Source of the DNA: an uncultured Eubacteriales bacterium
GTDB taxonomy: Bacteria > Bacillota > Clostridia > Oscillospirales > Acutalibacteraceae
Assembly (NCBI GenBank): GCA_900315465.1
Contig: OMZF01000047.1
Coordinates: forward strand, 1 to 38,874
DNA: 38,874 nt
Direction: 5' to 3'
Shown: positions 1 through 7,519 of the stretch, in pieces
How the letters are laid out: each line of letters starts with the position of its first letter
Position numbering within the stretch: position 1 is the stretch's first letter
Program-made: the position numbers and the translations under genes
The notes under the pieces: model-generated
Told to the model about the DNA's origin: nothing
The model's database searches: none
Seen by the model: only the letters and a program-made list of their open reading frames with translations

Positions 1-96
1 CCTTTGTATAGACTCAGGGGGCATAAAGAGTCTTTCGCCCCCTTGTAAAAGAATTTACTCAGGGACTGCCGCATTCCGTAGGCTGATCGCCTTGCA
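1..96 (-). ncRNA. 5' part of a structured RNA or leader, class unknown
   Basis: This is a transcript inferred from an excellent promoter at 103-131; it begins near 96 and runs leftward out of the window. No reading frame is evident. The RNA can form a 6-bp G/C stem (17-22 with 37-42) whose loop bases 28-32 are complementary to 11-15 just beyond the stem, which is an H-type pseudoknot. An alternative hairpin pairs 45-49 with 54-58 and 40-43 with 61-64. It competes for bases 40-42, so the architecture is switch-like. The octamer ACTCAGGG occurs at 12-19 and 57-64. It could be a stand-alone RNA (a 6S-like or other housekeeping RNA) or the leader of a gene to the left. I do not recognise the family. 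Confidence 0.45.
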
Positions 97-102
97 TATA
101 CT

Positions 103-131
103 ATTCTACACTATTTTCGACTTAGTGTCAA
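103..131 (-). promoter_or_regulatory. Sigma-A type promoter of the left-edge RNA
   Basis: On the minus strand there is TTGACA at 126-131, a 17-bp spacer, and TAGAAT at 103-108. Both spacing and hexamers are near consensus. The start point would be about 96. It points away from the gal operon. Confidence 0.7.
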
Positions 132-162
132 TGATAATACAAACAACTGAATAAAAGCACGA

Positions 163-212
163 CCCCCCGGTGGTCATACCGTAAAGGCATGGTTGCCGGG
201 GGATATATTTTT
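163..212. terminator. Long GC-rich hairpin ending the gal operon, possibly bidirectional
   Basis: The arms CCCCCGG (164-170) and CCGGGGG (196-202) close a long hairpin about 50 bp beyond the galT stop. Read as minus-strand RNA it has an inner 6-bp stem, a 4x4 internal loop and a downstream T-rich stretch (about 149-155). Read as plus-strand RNA the inner part pairs through several G-U wobbles and is followed by five T at 208-212. The gene context favours use as the gal operon terminator. Confidence 0.55.
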
Positions 213-252
213 GAAAAAGCGGTTGACAGTGGAACAGAAATATGATACAACG

Positions 253-1833
253 TCAATATGCTAAAGGCAATAATGTTGATTCATGCCTACCAAAACGCTC
301 ATGCACAAGGTGGAGTTTGTGCATGGATAAATCGTGCCGGAGTGGTCGGAGTGTGTCAATAAAACGTTTGAATGATTTTCTGCCTTCATCTGTGCATTTG
401 AAAACACCGGCATCCTTCAGTACATTTACAAAAACTCTCCCTACCTCCTGTTCAAGCCGCTCACGGATTATCTCACTTGTTTTACCGCTAAGCTCTCCAA
501 CAAAACCTTCTGCCCACGGAGCATGTTTTTGGACAGACTTTTCTGAGGAAATATCCCGACCTTCTTCAATTAATTTTTCCATCACCTTTAATTCCTTCTG
601 CAGACGAGATGGCAGAACAGCAAGCCCCATTACCTCGATAAGCCCGATATTTTCCTTTTTGATATGGTGGTATTCTTCATGTGGATGATAAAGTCCGAGA
701 GGATGTTCCTCAGTGGTAAGATTATTACGCAGACAAAGATCAAGCTCATAATTATCTCCCCGATAACGTGCAACAGGTGTGATCGTATTATGTGGAACAC
801 CTTCCGTTTCGGCAAATATCATAGCATCCTCGTCAGTATATTCTCTCCATTTGCTTAAAATATGATCAGCAAGAGAGACAATCCTTTCACAGCTTCTGCC
901 TCTCAGTCTGATAACTGACAGCGGCCATTTTATAACAGCACATCTTATCCCCTCATATCCGCCGACTGTAAAGCTGTATTCCTCTGCTGCCTTTTCCATT
1001 GCAAAGGAACACCTGCCTCCCTGAAAATGATCGTGGCTAAGGATTGATCCTCCTACTATCGGTAAATCAGCATTTGAACCTATAAAATATTCAGGAAACT
1101 GTCTTACAAAACCAAACATTTTTTCAAAAGTTTGTCTGTTTATTTTCATAGGAACATGACGGCTGTTAAAAACAATACAATGCTCATTATAATAAACATA
1201 TGGAGAATATTGGAAAAACCAATCTTCATCCGTAAGGCTCAATGGAATAATCCTATGGTTTGCTCTCGCAGGATGCCCTATTCTTCCCGCATATCCCATA
1301 TTTTCCCTGCATAACTGACACAGGGGATATGACAATGATGCAGTTTTACCTGCAGCGGCAATATCCCGGGGATCCTTTTCAGGTTTGGAGAGATTTATGG
1401 TAATATCCATTTCCCCGAATTCACTTTTATATTTCCATCTTCGGTCACAGGCAATACGGTCACGTCGGATATAATTCACATCACCGCAGAATTTGTAAAA
1501 GTAATCAGTTGATGCCGTCGGAGACTGTTTGTAATGTTCCCAAAACATTCTCTCTACCTCGGACGGACGAGGTGTCAGACAGTTCATCAGTCTTGTATCA
1601 AAAATATCTCTGCTTTCGGTAGTATCTGTGCAAAGATTTTTACTGACAGCATAATCCGTCAGTATTCCAAGTATTTCGGAAAGACTTTTTTCAGGCAGAG
1701 GTTCCCCATTCTCATAATTATCCTCTCTAAGAATATCAAGCAACCTGTTACGAGTATATATCCTCTCATTTTCACCTATAAGCCCCGTTTTTAAACCGTA
1801 ATCAACAAGAAGATCAATTGTACGATATACCAT
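253..1833 (-). CDS. galT: Galactose-1-phosphate uridylyltransferase, class II
   Basis: It transfers UMP from UDP-glucose to galactose-1-phosphate in the cytoplasmic Leloir pathway. The 526-aa length and composition fit the Firmicute class II GalT family, which differs from the short E. coli type. The SHDHFQGG segment (residues 266-273) corresponds to the His-containing active-site motif, and the PLCQLCRENMGYAGRIGHPA region (from about residue 170) is also characteristic. The ATG follows an AGGTG at about 1841-1845 that overlaps the galK stop (1845-1847), so it is the last gene of a tightly coupled operon with galK and alpha-galactosidase. No galE is visible in the window. A hairpin at 163-212 lies just downstream. 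Confidence 0.95.
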   Translation of the reverse strand: MVYRTIDLLVDYGLKTGLIGENERIYTRNRLLDILREDNYENGEPLPEKSLSEILGILTDYAVSKNLCTDTTESRDIFDTRLMNCLTPRPSEVERMFWEHYKQSPTASTDYFYKFCGDVNYIRRDRIACDRRWKYKSEFGEMDITINLSKPEKDPRDIAAAGKTASLSYPLCQLCRENMGYAGRIGHPARANHRIIPLSLTDEDWFFQYSPYVYYNEHCIVFNSRHVPMKINRQTFEKMFGFVRQFPEYFIGSNADLPIVGGSILSHDHFQGGRCSFAMEKAAEEYSFTVGGYEGIRCAVIKWPLSVIRLRGRSCERIVSLADHILSKWREYTDEDAMIFAETEGVPHNTITPVARYRGDNYELDLCLRNNLTTEEHPLGLYHPHEEYHHIKKENIGLIEVMGLAVLPSRLQKELKVMEKLIEEGRDISSEKSVQKHAPWAEGFVGELSGKTSEIIRERLEQEVGRVFVNVLKDAGVFKCTDEGRKSFKRFIDTLRPLRHDLSMHKLHLVHERFGRHESTLLPLAY

Positions 1834-1844
1834 AAGTTTTCACC

Positions 1845-2984
1845 TCACATTCCGCATATTTCTGCACCGTTTGCCGCACTAACAGAATAGATCTCTGCCC
1901 TTATGCCAAAGCGGTTTTCGTATAAGCTTTTTATATCTGAAATAAAGTTATCCACAGCATCTTGCTTCATAAGATTTACAGTACATCCGCCAAAACCACC
2001 GCCTGTCATCCTTGCACCATATACTCCCGGCATTCTTTGTGCATTTTCAGCAAGAAAATCCAGTTCTTCACAGGAAACTTCATAGTTATCCCTGAGTGAA
2101 GTGTGGGAACTATTCATCAACATACCAAAGGTTTGCAGATCTCCTCTCTCAAGAGCATCCGCAGCGTCAATTACCCTGCGGTTTTCATATACAGCATGCT
2201 TTGCACGTTTACGGCATATTTCATCAGTAATCAACATTTTTCTGCTTTCAAATTCATCCGGAATGACTGAACATAACGAATGGATCTTTAATTCACTTGC
2301 GGCATACTCACATTCCCTTCTCCGTTGATTATATGCTGAAGATGCAAGAGAGTGCTTTACACCGCTGTTTACTATTACTATGGCTGCATTGCCGATAGGT
2401 GCATAGTTGTATGAAAGTGTATTAGCATTAAGTAGAATTGCATCCCCCTCTCTGCCCATTGCACTCGCAAATTGATCCATGATTCCGCAGTTCACACCAA
2501 TGAAACGGTTTTCTGCAAACTGACCAATCAAAGCAATTTCCTGATTTGTCAACGGAATAGAAAAAAGCTCTCTGAGAATCGTACCCGTTACAACCTCCAA
2601 TGCCGCTGATGATGAAAGTCCCGCTCCATTCGGAAGATCACCGCTGAAAAGAAAATCAGCACCAGATGGAAGCTCATATCCAAAAGAGGCGAGAGAATTT
2701 ATTACACTTACCGGATAATCCGCCCAACAGTTTTTTAAGTTGAAATCATCAGATTTGTATTCAATGATGCCTTGATTCTGAAAATCAGCAGAGTAAAATC
2801 TCAGCACATTGTCATTTCTTTTTGCAGCCGCACAATATATACCCATATTTATTGCACATGGAAATACATATCCGCCGTTATAATCTGTATGTTCACCGAT
2901 AAGATTCACTCTTCCGGGAGCAAAACAGCAAAGCTGTGTTTCTTTGCCAAATATTTTTTCAAAATAAATGGATAGTGTATTCAT
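1845..2984 (-). CDS. galK: Galactokinase (GHMP family)
   Basis: It phosphorylates galactose to galactose-1-phosphate with ATP, feeding GalT. The galactokinase signature GRVNLIGEHTDYNGG lies at about residues 24-38. The GHMP ATP-binding loop GAGLSSSAA is at about 120-128, and the C-terminal motif MTGGGFGGC is present. Its length of 379 aa is typical. I chose ATG at 2984 rather than TTG at 2987 because GGGGAGG at 2993-2999 is 8 nt from the ATG. The stop codon overlaps the galT ribosome-binding site, which indicates translational coupling. Upstream is the alpha-galactosidase, whose released galactose this enzyme would use. Confidence 0.95.
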   Translation of the reverse strand: MNTLSIYFEKIFGKETQLCCFAPGRVNLIGEHTDYNGGYVFPCAINMGIYCAAAKRNDNVLRFYSADFQNQGIIEYKSDDFNLKNCWADYPVSVINSLASFGYELPSGADFLFSGDLPNGAGLSSSAALEVVTGTILRELFSIPLTNQEIALIGQFAENRFIGVNCGIMDQFASAMGREGDAILLNANTLSYNYAPIGNAAIVIVNSGVKHSLASSAYNQRRRECEYAASELKIHSLCSVIPDEFESRKMLITDEICRKRAKHAVYENRRVIDAADALERGDLQTFGMLMNSSHTSLRDNYEVSCEELDFLAENAQRMPGVYGARMTGGGFGGCTVNLMKQDAVDNFISDIKSLYENRFGIRAEIYSVSAANGAEICGM

Positions 2985-3002
2985 CAACTAACCTCCCCGC
3001 AA

Positions 3003-5354
3003 TTATTCAATTGCTTCAATGAAATACATTCTTGCCGAAAAATCCGGGAATACTCTGACATTATCATTGAAACCACTGCCGGAAAATGCAGGTTTCAAAG
3101 CAATTCCGCTGTTCATAAGCAGTGAACCGGAAACAATGCTGTCCTCACATTCTCCATTCATTTTCACAGCTTTCACAATTACATTATGCACTACGGAATC
3201 CTGTCTTATGTGTATAGGTGATACAGTATTGATAAGGCTGCCGAATTGTTTCAGATCAAGATTTTCGGATAAGCTGTAGAAATGATATGTTTTTTCTTCA
3301 TCAAGCCCGGTTGCTTTAAAGCACAGATACTGTGTATTCGGAACTGTAAGTTCCTGCATGATAAATCCGACAGCTTTTGTTTTATCTTCAGAAACACAAA
3401 TCCACTGATGTATGTTTCCTCCCGATGCAATCCGGTAAAACTGACCATATTGCAGAATATTACGCCATTTCTTATATAGCTCTGTCTGCTGCTTTATTTT
3501 TTTCTTTTGCTCCGAATCAAGATCACGAACATCCAGTTCATATCCCAGCAAGCCAAATGATGAGATTCCGAAACGGGTTTGCAGAGGTGTGCTTCTTAGT
3601 GTCTGGTGGTTAGGTACGGCACTGACATGAGCACCAATACATGACTGCGGATATCCATAACTGTAGCCCTCCTGAATAGAAGCCCTGCAAACAGCATCTG
3701 TGTTGTCGCTGCCCCAGATTTGTGGGAAATAGCACAGTATTCCAAGATCAAATCTGTTTCCTCCTGATGCACAGCCCTCAAACAGCACATCCGGAAAACG
3801 CTCTGTAAGCACCTTCATTATATGATAAAGCCCACAGATATATCGGTGTGCGGTTTCTCCCTGATGTTGCGGAGAAAGATAAGGTGAGTATACGTCAGAA
3901 AATATACGATTCATATCCCATTTAACATAACTTATATCTGCCGAAGAAAAGACGCTGGTCATTTTTTCAATTATAAAGTCCTGAACTTTTGGATTTGCAA
4001 GGTCAAGTATTCTCTGTTTTCTTCCTTCTGAATGAAGCTGATTTGGAATTGCCATAGCCCATTCAGGATGCTGTCGATAAAGGTCACTGTTAACATTTAT
4101 CATTTCAGGTTCTACCCATATGCCAAGCTCCATTCCCATTGCATTTATTTTATTGCAAAGCGGTTTGAGTCCTCTCGGCAGTTTGCTTTCGTCCGGATCC
4201 CAATCTCCCAGTGAACTTGAATCATCATTTCTTTTTCCGAACCATCCATCATCCACAACCAAAAGCTCTATGCCAAGTTTTTTACCGATACCTGCAAGAG
4301 TCATAAGATTTGATGAGTTTATTTTAAAGTAACATGCCTCCCAACTGTTTAGCAGAACAGGGCGAGGTTTATTTTTCCATCTGCCTCGTACAATATGGTT
4401 TCTGATAAAGCGGTGCATATTTATGCTTTGACCGGAAAAGCCACTGTCTGAATATGTCATAACTGCTTCCGGAGTTTCAAACCCTTCTCCCTGATCCAGC
4501 AGAAATCTAAAACCACGTGGCTGTATGCCGGAAACTATCCTTGTCTTGCCATAAGCATTGACCTGTACAGCGGAATAATGATTTCCGCTGTATATGAGGT
4601 TAAATCCATAGACCCCTCCGCTGTTTTCTGCGGCGGAAGGCTCATGTACCATAAAGAAGGCATTTGTACGATTTGATGAGCAGCCTGCATTGCTTTCTAT
4701 AACATATTTTCCTGCTGAAAGGGTAATGGTGTTTTTATTCATTTCTCTTGCCCATGCACCGTGAAAGGATGTGATGCTCATGCTGCTGAATGGCAAATCA
4801 AGCTGTGTACTCATTATTCTTTCTATTACAACATCACTGCTTCCATTATTGTACAGCCTTGCACGACGGGTTATAACATCACAATTAAAATAGACCCTAT
4901 AGTGAATTTCTAATGTCAGACTGCCGTCTTTAAGTATGATACAAAGATGCTCAGTCATCTCTTTTTCGGCATAAGACGATGGTAAAGAGGTAAAATCTGA
5001 GTCCTCATCATCTATTTCATAATCTGAAAAACGAAAATCTGAGCTGCGGATGCCATTTTCTATTTCAAGCTCCAGAAACGGCTCTCTCACATCTCCGTGA
5101 CCTGGTGTGGAAATCTCCAGACACATATTTTCCGGCATTTCTGAAGGGAATTCTTCTGAATATACTATAGTATTTCCAAGTTCAAATTCATTTTTTTCAC
5201 GCATTGCATCGCATTCCTGCCATGTTTCAAGCCGGATTTTTTTCCCGTAATATAAATGCTCCGGATGCCCCGATGGAGAGATAGAGAAAACATAGGTTGT
5301 ATTTTCTGTATCAAGGACAAACGCCGGACGTTCGCCGCTTAGTTTTCTGATCAT
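3003..5354 (-). CDS. Alpha-galactosidase, GH36 family
   Basis: It hydrolyses alpha-1,6-linked galactose from melibiose- or raffinose-type oligosaccharides. The protein is 783 aa, normal for the large clostridial GH36 enzymes, and has no signal peptide, so it is cytoplasmic. The TIM-barrel holds the nucleophile motif YVKWDMNR (Asp at about residue 480) and the acid/base region WGSDNTDA (about 547-554). I chose ATG at 5354, preceded by AGGTG at 5361-5365. A longer frame starting with TTG at 5387 has a weaker start. The ribosome-binding site overlaps the stop (5356-5358) of the broken symporter remnant, showing the gene was originally coupled to a transporter. galK follows 18 bp after the stop. 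Confidence 0.95.
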   Translation of the reverse strand: MIRKLSGERPAFVLDTENTTYVFSISPSGHPEHLYYGKKIRLETWQECDAMREKNEFELGNTIVYSEEFPSEMPENMCLEISTPGHGDVREPFLELEIENGIRSSDFRFSDYEIDDEDSDFTSLPSSYAEKEMTEHLCIILKDGSLTLEIHYRVYFNCDVITRRARLYNNGSSDVVIERIMSTQLDLPFSSMSITSFHGAWAREMNKNTITLSAGKYVIESNAGCSSNRTNAFFMVHEPSAAENSGGVYGFNLIYSGNHYSAVQVNAYGKTRIVSGIQPRGFRFLLDQGEGFETPEAVMTYSDSGFSGQSINMHRFIRNHIVRGRWKNKPRPVLLNSWEACYFKINSSNLMTLAGIGKKLGIELLVVDDGWFGKRNDDSSSLGDWDPDESKLPRGLKPLCNKINAMGMELGIWVEPEMINVNSDLYRQHPEWAMAIPNQLHSEGRKQRILDLANPKVQDFIIEKMTSVFSSADISYVKWDMNRIFSDVYSPYLSPQHQGETAHRYICGLYHIMKVLTERFPDVLFEGCASGGNRFDLGILCYFPQIWGSDNTDAVCRASIQEGYSYGYPQSCIGAHVSAVPNHQTLRSTPLQTRFGISSFGLLGYELDVRDLDSEQKKKIKQQTELYKKWRNILQYGQFYRIASGGNIHQWICVSEDKTKAVGFIMQELTVPNTQYLCFKATGLDEEKTYHFYSLSENLDLKQFGSLINTVSPIHIRQDSVVHNVIVKAVKMNGECEDSIVSGSLLMNSGIALKPAFSGSGFNDNVRVFPDFSARMYFIEAIE

Positions 5355-5355
5355 T

Positions 5356-5730
5356 TCAATCACCTGATTTATTTTTTCCTTTTTCAATAGCGGACATTAC
5401 AACCTTTTCGTTGTAGAAGCTGAGTATCAATGCTCCAACTGAACAGAACAAAACAGCTGTAAAACCAACAAAAGTCATACCAAGTACAGAAGCTGTAATA
5501 TCATTACTGACTGTCCGAATTTCATAGCGAATGTTCTTGCTGCAAAGAACATTCCTTCACGATTCTCACCTGTCGCATAGCTGTCTGCTTCTGCAACATC
5601 TGCCACAATTGATTGAGGTATAATACCAAGCAATGCCATAGGGAAAGCAGCGATAACACATATAAGTATACCATATACAATCCCCGGAATAACACTGATT
5701 CCAATTATGCCGATTCCCATAATAAAAAAA
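5356..5730 (-). pseudogene. C-terminal remnant of a GPH-family (MelB-like) sugar symporter
   Basis: Two frames together encode the end of a glycoside/pentoside/hexuronide:cation symporter. In one frame there are hydrophobic helices, then a segment typical of the family: PQSIVADVAEADSYATGENR followed by EGMFFAARTFAMKFGQS. Near 5500 the frame shifts, and the other frame continues with a final membrane helix, FYNEKVVMSAIEKGK and a stop at 5356-5358 directly before the alpha-galactosidase start. The N-terminal two thirds is missing and is replaced by a GNAT gene (junction about 5715-5735, at a run of eight A). It was probably the galactoside importer of this operon, and it looks non-functional here. 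Confidence 0.75.
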
Positions 5731-6152
5731 ATCACAGTTGCTTCCTTTAGCTTATATGGAAGGTCATGCAGACCGCAGTTAAGATAAAAATCGTGTCTTT
5801 TGATACGCTGCATCTCGTTTTTTGACTCTTCTTTACAATCCTCCAAAGCAAGGAACAGGCGATATTTTTTATACATTTCTATTATTGCTTTCATTGCCTT
5901 TGTTCCGTAGCCTTTACCTCTGTAGGATGAATCTATAGCATAATAGAACAAATAAGCAAGATCTTTATAAGTCACCAGATAAACCAGACCTATGTTTTTT
6001 CCTTTCTCACTTATTATCCAAAAATCCGCTCTGCCCTGTTCTGCTCTTTTTCTGAGCAAGCGGAATGGTACTCTTTCGTCGTGAGGAAATGCTCCGGTAT
6101 AAATAACTTTTATATCCCTATAATCAGATTTCTGAATTTTGCGTAGTTCCAT
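5475..6152 (-). CDS. GNAT acetyltransferase fused out of a deletion to a symporter fragment
   Basis: Residues 1 to about 140 form a GNAT N-acetyltransferase of unknown substrate. The acetyl-CoA loop is in YRGKGYGTKAMKAI (about 78-91), followed by the usual C-terminal KRHDFYLNCGL segment. From about residue 143 the sequence changes abruptly to membrane helices of a GPH symporter in the same frame, ending early at a frameshift-created stop (225 aa). The ATG has AGAGG at 6161-6165 and an extended -10 promoter at 6184-6192. The GNAT part may still fold and work; the tail is most simply read as deletion debris. A true two-domain protein is unlikely because the symporter helices are incomplete. Confidence 0.7.
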   Translation of the reverse strand: MELRKIQKSDYRDIKVIYTGAFPHDERVPFRLLRKRAEQGRADFWIISEKGKNIGLVYLVTYKDLAYLFYYAIDSSYRGKGYGTKAMKAIIEMYKKYRLFLALEDCKEESKNEMQRIKRHDFYLNCGLHDLPYKLKEATVIFFIMGIGIIGISVIPGIVYGILICVIAAFPMALLGIIPQSIVADVAEADSYATGENREGMFFAARTFAMKFGQSVMILQLLYLV

Positions 6153-6160
6153 AGTGCAGA

Positions 6161-6192
6161 CCTCTTTCGGTTCATTTAATGCTATTATACCA
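6161..6192 (-). promoter_or_regulatory. Extended -10 promoter now driving GNAT chimera and gal genes
   Basis: On the minus strand there is TGGTATAAT at 6184-6192, an extended -10 without a clear -35, and AGAGG at 6161-6165 before the ATG at 6152. No other promoter is evident between here and galT, so it probably transcribes alpha-galactosidase, galK and galT as well. Confidence 0.5.
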
Positions 6193-6265
6193 CTTTATCT
6201 TGAAAGATGCCTCTACAGAAATCAAAATTCTTCCTCTGTAACTACTTGGCAATTGCATATATTCA

Positions 6266-6301
6266 AATACCGACCCATCCCAAAAAGGACAGGTCGGTAT
6301 T
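6266..6301 (-). terminator. Strong inverted repeat, probable terminator-like hairpin
   Basis: The arms AATACCGACC (6266-6275) and GGTCGGTATT (6292-6301) continue inward. In minus-strand RNA the stem reaches about 15 bp thanks to G-U pairs that become mismatches on the other strand, so the minus transcript is probably the selected one. A short T-rich sequence follows but no long T-run. It may end transcription arriving from the 12-gene cluster, about 450 bp upstream. Confidence 0.45.
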
Positions 6302-6386
6302 ATAGAGCCTGATTGTTATGCTTATTTTGATTCTTAACGCAAAATGCAAGTCACCGCCTTTACAACAATTGATTACATAATGCCGA

Positions 6387-6624
6387 TTATGTTATAAACC
6401 GAGTACATATTCTCCATACGCTGACAGTGTTGTGTGCCGGTGGGATTGCGGTTGCCATTTTTTCAAAGTTGTAATTGACGCCGGAAAATCCATTCAGGCA
6501 CAGAACAGAAACCAACAAATCAAACAAATGCTTCTTTTTGAGGATACTTTCAGCAAAAAAATATTTTATAAAATGCTTTTTGGAGCTTGCTTATTATACT
6601 TATTTGGGTGTATAACGATTTCAT
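6387..6624 (-). pseudogene. Decayed small gene, possibly a transposase N-terminus
   Basis: An ATG at 6624 has a good AAGGAG ribosome-binding site (about 6633-6638) but meets a stop after 24 codons. A one-base shift there restores an open frame to a stop at 6387-6389, giving about 78 codons. The N-terminal composition, with a later FDLLVSVLCLNGFSGVNYNFE segment split by the shift, vaguely recalls N-termini of clostridial DDE transposases. That identity is a guess. The leader contains an 11-bp inverted repeat (6625-6635 and 6690-6700) and the palindrome CAAACGGTTCGTTTG (6647-6661). Confidence 0.3.
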
Positions 6625-6700
6625 GTGAATTACTCCTTTCAGGTTACAAACGGTTCGTTTGGTCACTTACCATTTTATATCTTTCGGGAGAGTAATTCAC
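6625..6700. repeat. 11-bp inverted repeat around an operator-like palindrome
   Basis: GTGAATTACTC (6625-6635) and GAGTAATTCAC (6690-6700) are perfect inverted copies. The near copy covers the ribosome-binding site of the decayed gene at 6624. Between them lies a 15-bp palindrome at 6647-6661 that looks like a TetR-type operator or a small RNA hairpin. It may be the relic of a regulated promoter or the end of an insertion sequence. Confidence 0.4.
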
Positions 6701-6753
6701 TTTTCATTCTTCCAAAACCTGGAAACTGCTATATTTACATAGAAAACACAATA

Positions 6754-7500
6754 TTAAGATACATCGTTAATTTCTGATAAATTTTCACCGTCAACATTAC
6801 TTTCAGATGAATTTTCATTTGCACTGTTTTCTATTGAGTTTTCGCTGTTATTATTACTATTTTGTGATGCATTAATGGTATCGGATAAGCTTTCGGTGTC
6901 ACTTTGCTCACTTATCTGTGAAACAGAATTTTCCGAAGGCTGTGTCATATTATGCGGTAAAGAAAAACCAACCAGAAAACCAACTCCAAAACCTATAATT
7001 AACCCAATAAATATAGTAACACTTCCAAACAATAATTGACGAGATGTATTATTTCTTTTATGCTTTTCACACAGAATTTTTCTGAAATCATTTATTACAA
7101 CACAAAAGCTTCCACTATCTTCTATATAATTCTTATTAAGATACTGATTAACTATTTCGTATATATACTGGTCACCAGTATTTTTCAATAGGTATTCAGC
7201 AATATATCCAAACCAGATACGAACCTGATCGTTTGTTGAATTTTCTCCACCTGTAACAAACAAAAGCGGAAATAAAACGAAGCCTTTTATTCTGAAATGT
7301 TCAAAAGCTTTTTCTGACCAATCGAAAATATATTTTTTCTGCTGTTTTTTAGGAACATCCGATAATCCGGAGAAAAAAGCATCCATTTTTTTATAAACAT
7401 CTTCATCTATGTGTTTGATACTCTTATATATCTCATTATCAAAAAGACAGTCAACATCTATCTGGTAATTATCCGAATTATTATTTACTAATTTTGCCAT
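6754..7500 (-). CDS. Single-pass membrane protein with Ser/Asn-rich external tail
   Basis: I do not recognise this 248-aa protein. Residues 1 to about 150 are a soluble, helix-rich cytoplasmic domain. One hydrophobic glycine-rich helix lies at about 156-180. The last 65 residues are a low-complexity Ser/Asn/Glu tail expected outside the membrane. I chose ATG at 7500 because AGGAGG at about 7505-7510 precedes it; the longer frame from 7518 lacks a site. It is the last gene of the 12-gene cluster and lies 19 bp after the 840-aa gene stop. The topology suggests an anchor or sensor for its cytoplasmic neighbours. Confidence 0.8.
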   Translation of the reverse strand: MAKLVNNNSDNYQIDVDCLFDNEIYKSIKHIDEDVYKKMDAFFSGLSDVPKKQQKKYIFDWSEKAFEHFRIKGFVLFPLLFVTGGENSTNDQVRIWFGYIAEYLLKNTGDQYIYEIVNQYLNKNYIEDSGSFCVVINDFRKILCEKHKRNNTSRQLLFGSVTIFIGLIIGFGVGFLVGFSLPHNMTQPSENSVSQISEQSDTESLSDTINASQNSNNNSENSIENSANENSSESNVDGENLSEINDVS

Positions 7501-7519
7501 TTTATCCTCCTGTTTCATC

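Noticed and set aside
1..96. Firm call as 6S RNA
   Set aside because: Part of the strand resembles a CAGUCCCUGAG-type 6S segment, but the pseudoknot does not fit 6S and only the 5' part is visible.
223..251. Plus-strand promoter-like TTGACA-17-TACAAC pointing into galT as antisense
   Set aside because: The -10 is weak, no gene follows and the opposing frame is a shadow of galT. Kept only as a possible antisense start.
242..688. 148-aa plus-strand frame
   Set aside because: It lies wholly antisense to galT, has no ribosome-binding site and shows no protein-like motif.
6432..6695. 87-aa plus-strand frame in the scar
   Set aside because: No ribosome-binding site; the opposite strand has the better start signal. 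Not called as a gene.
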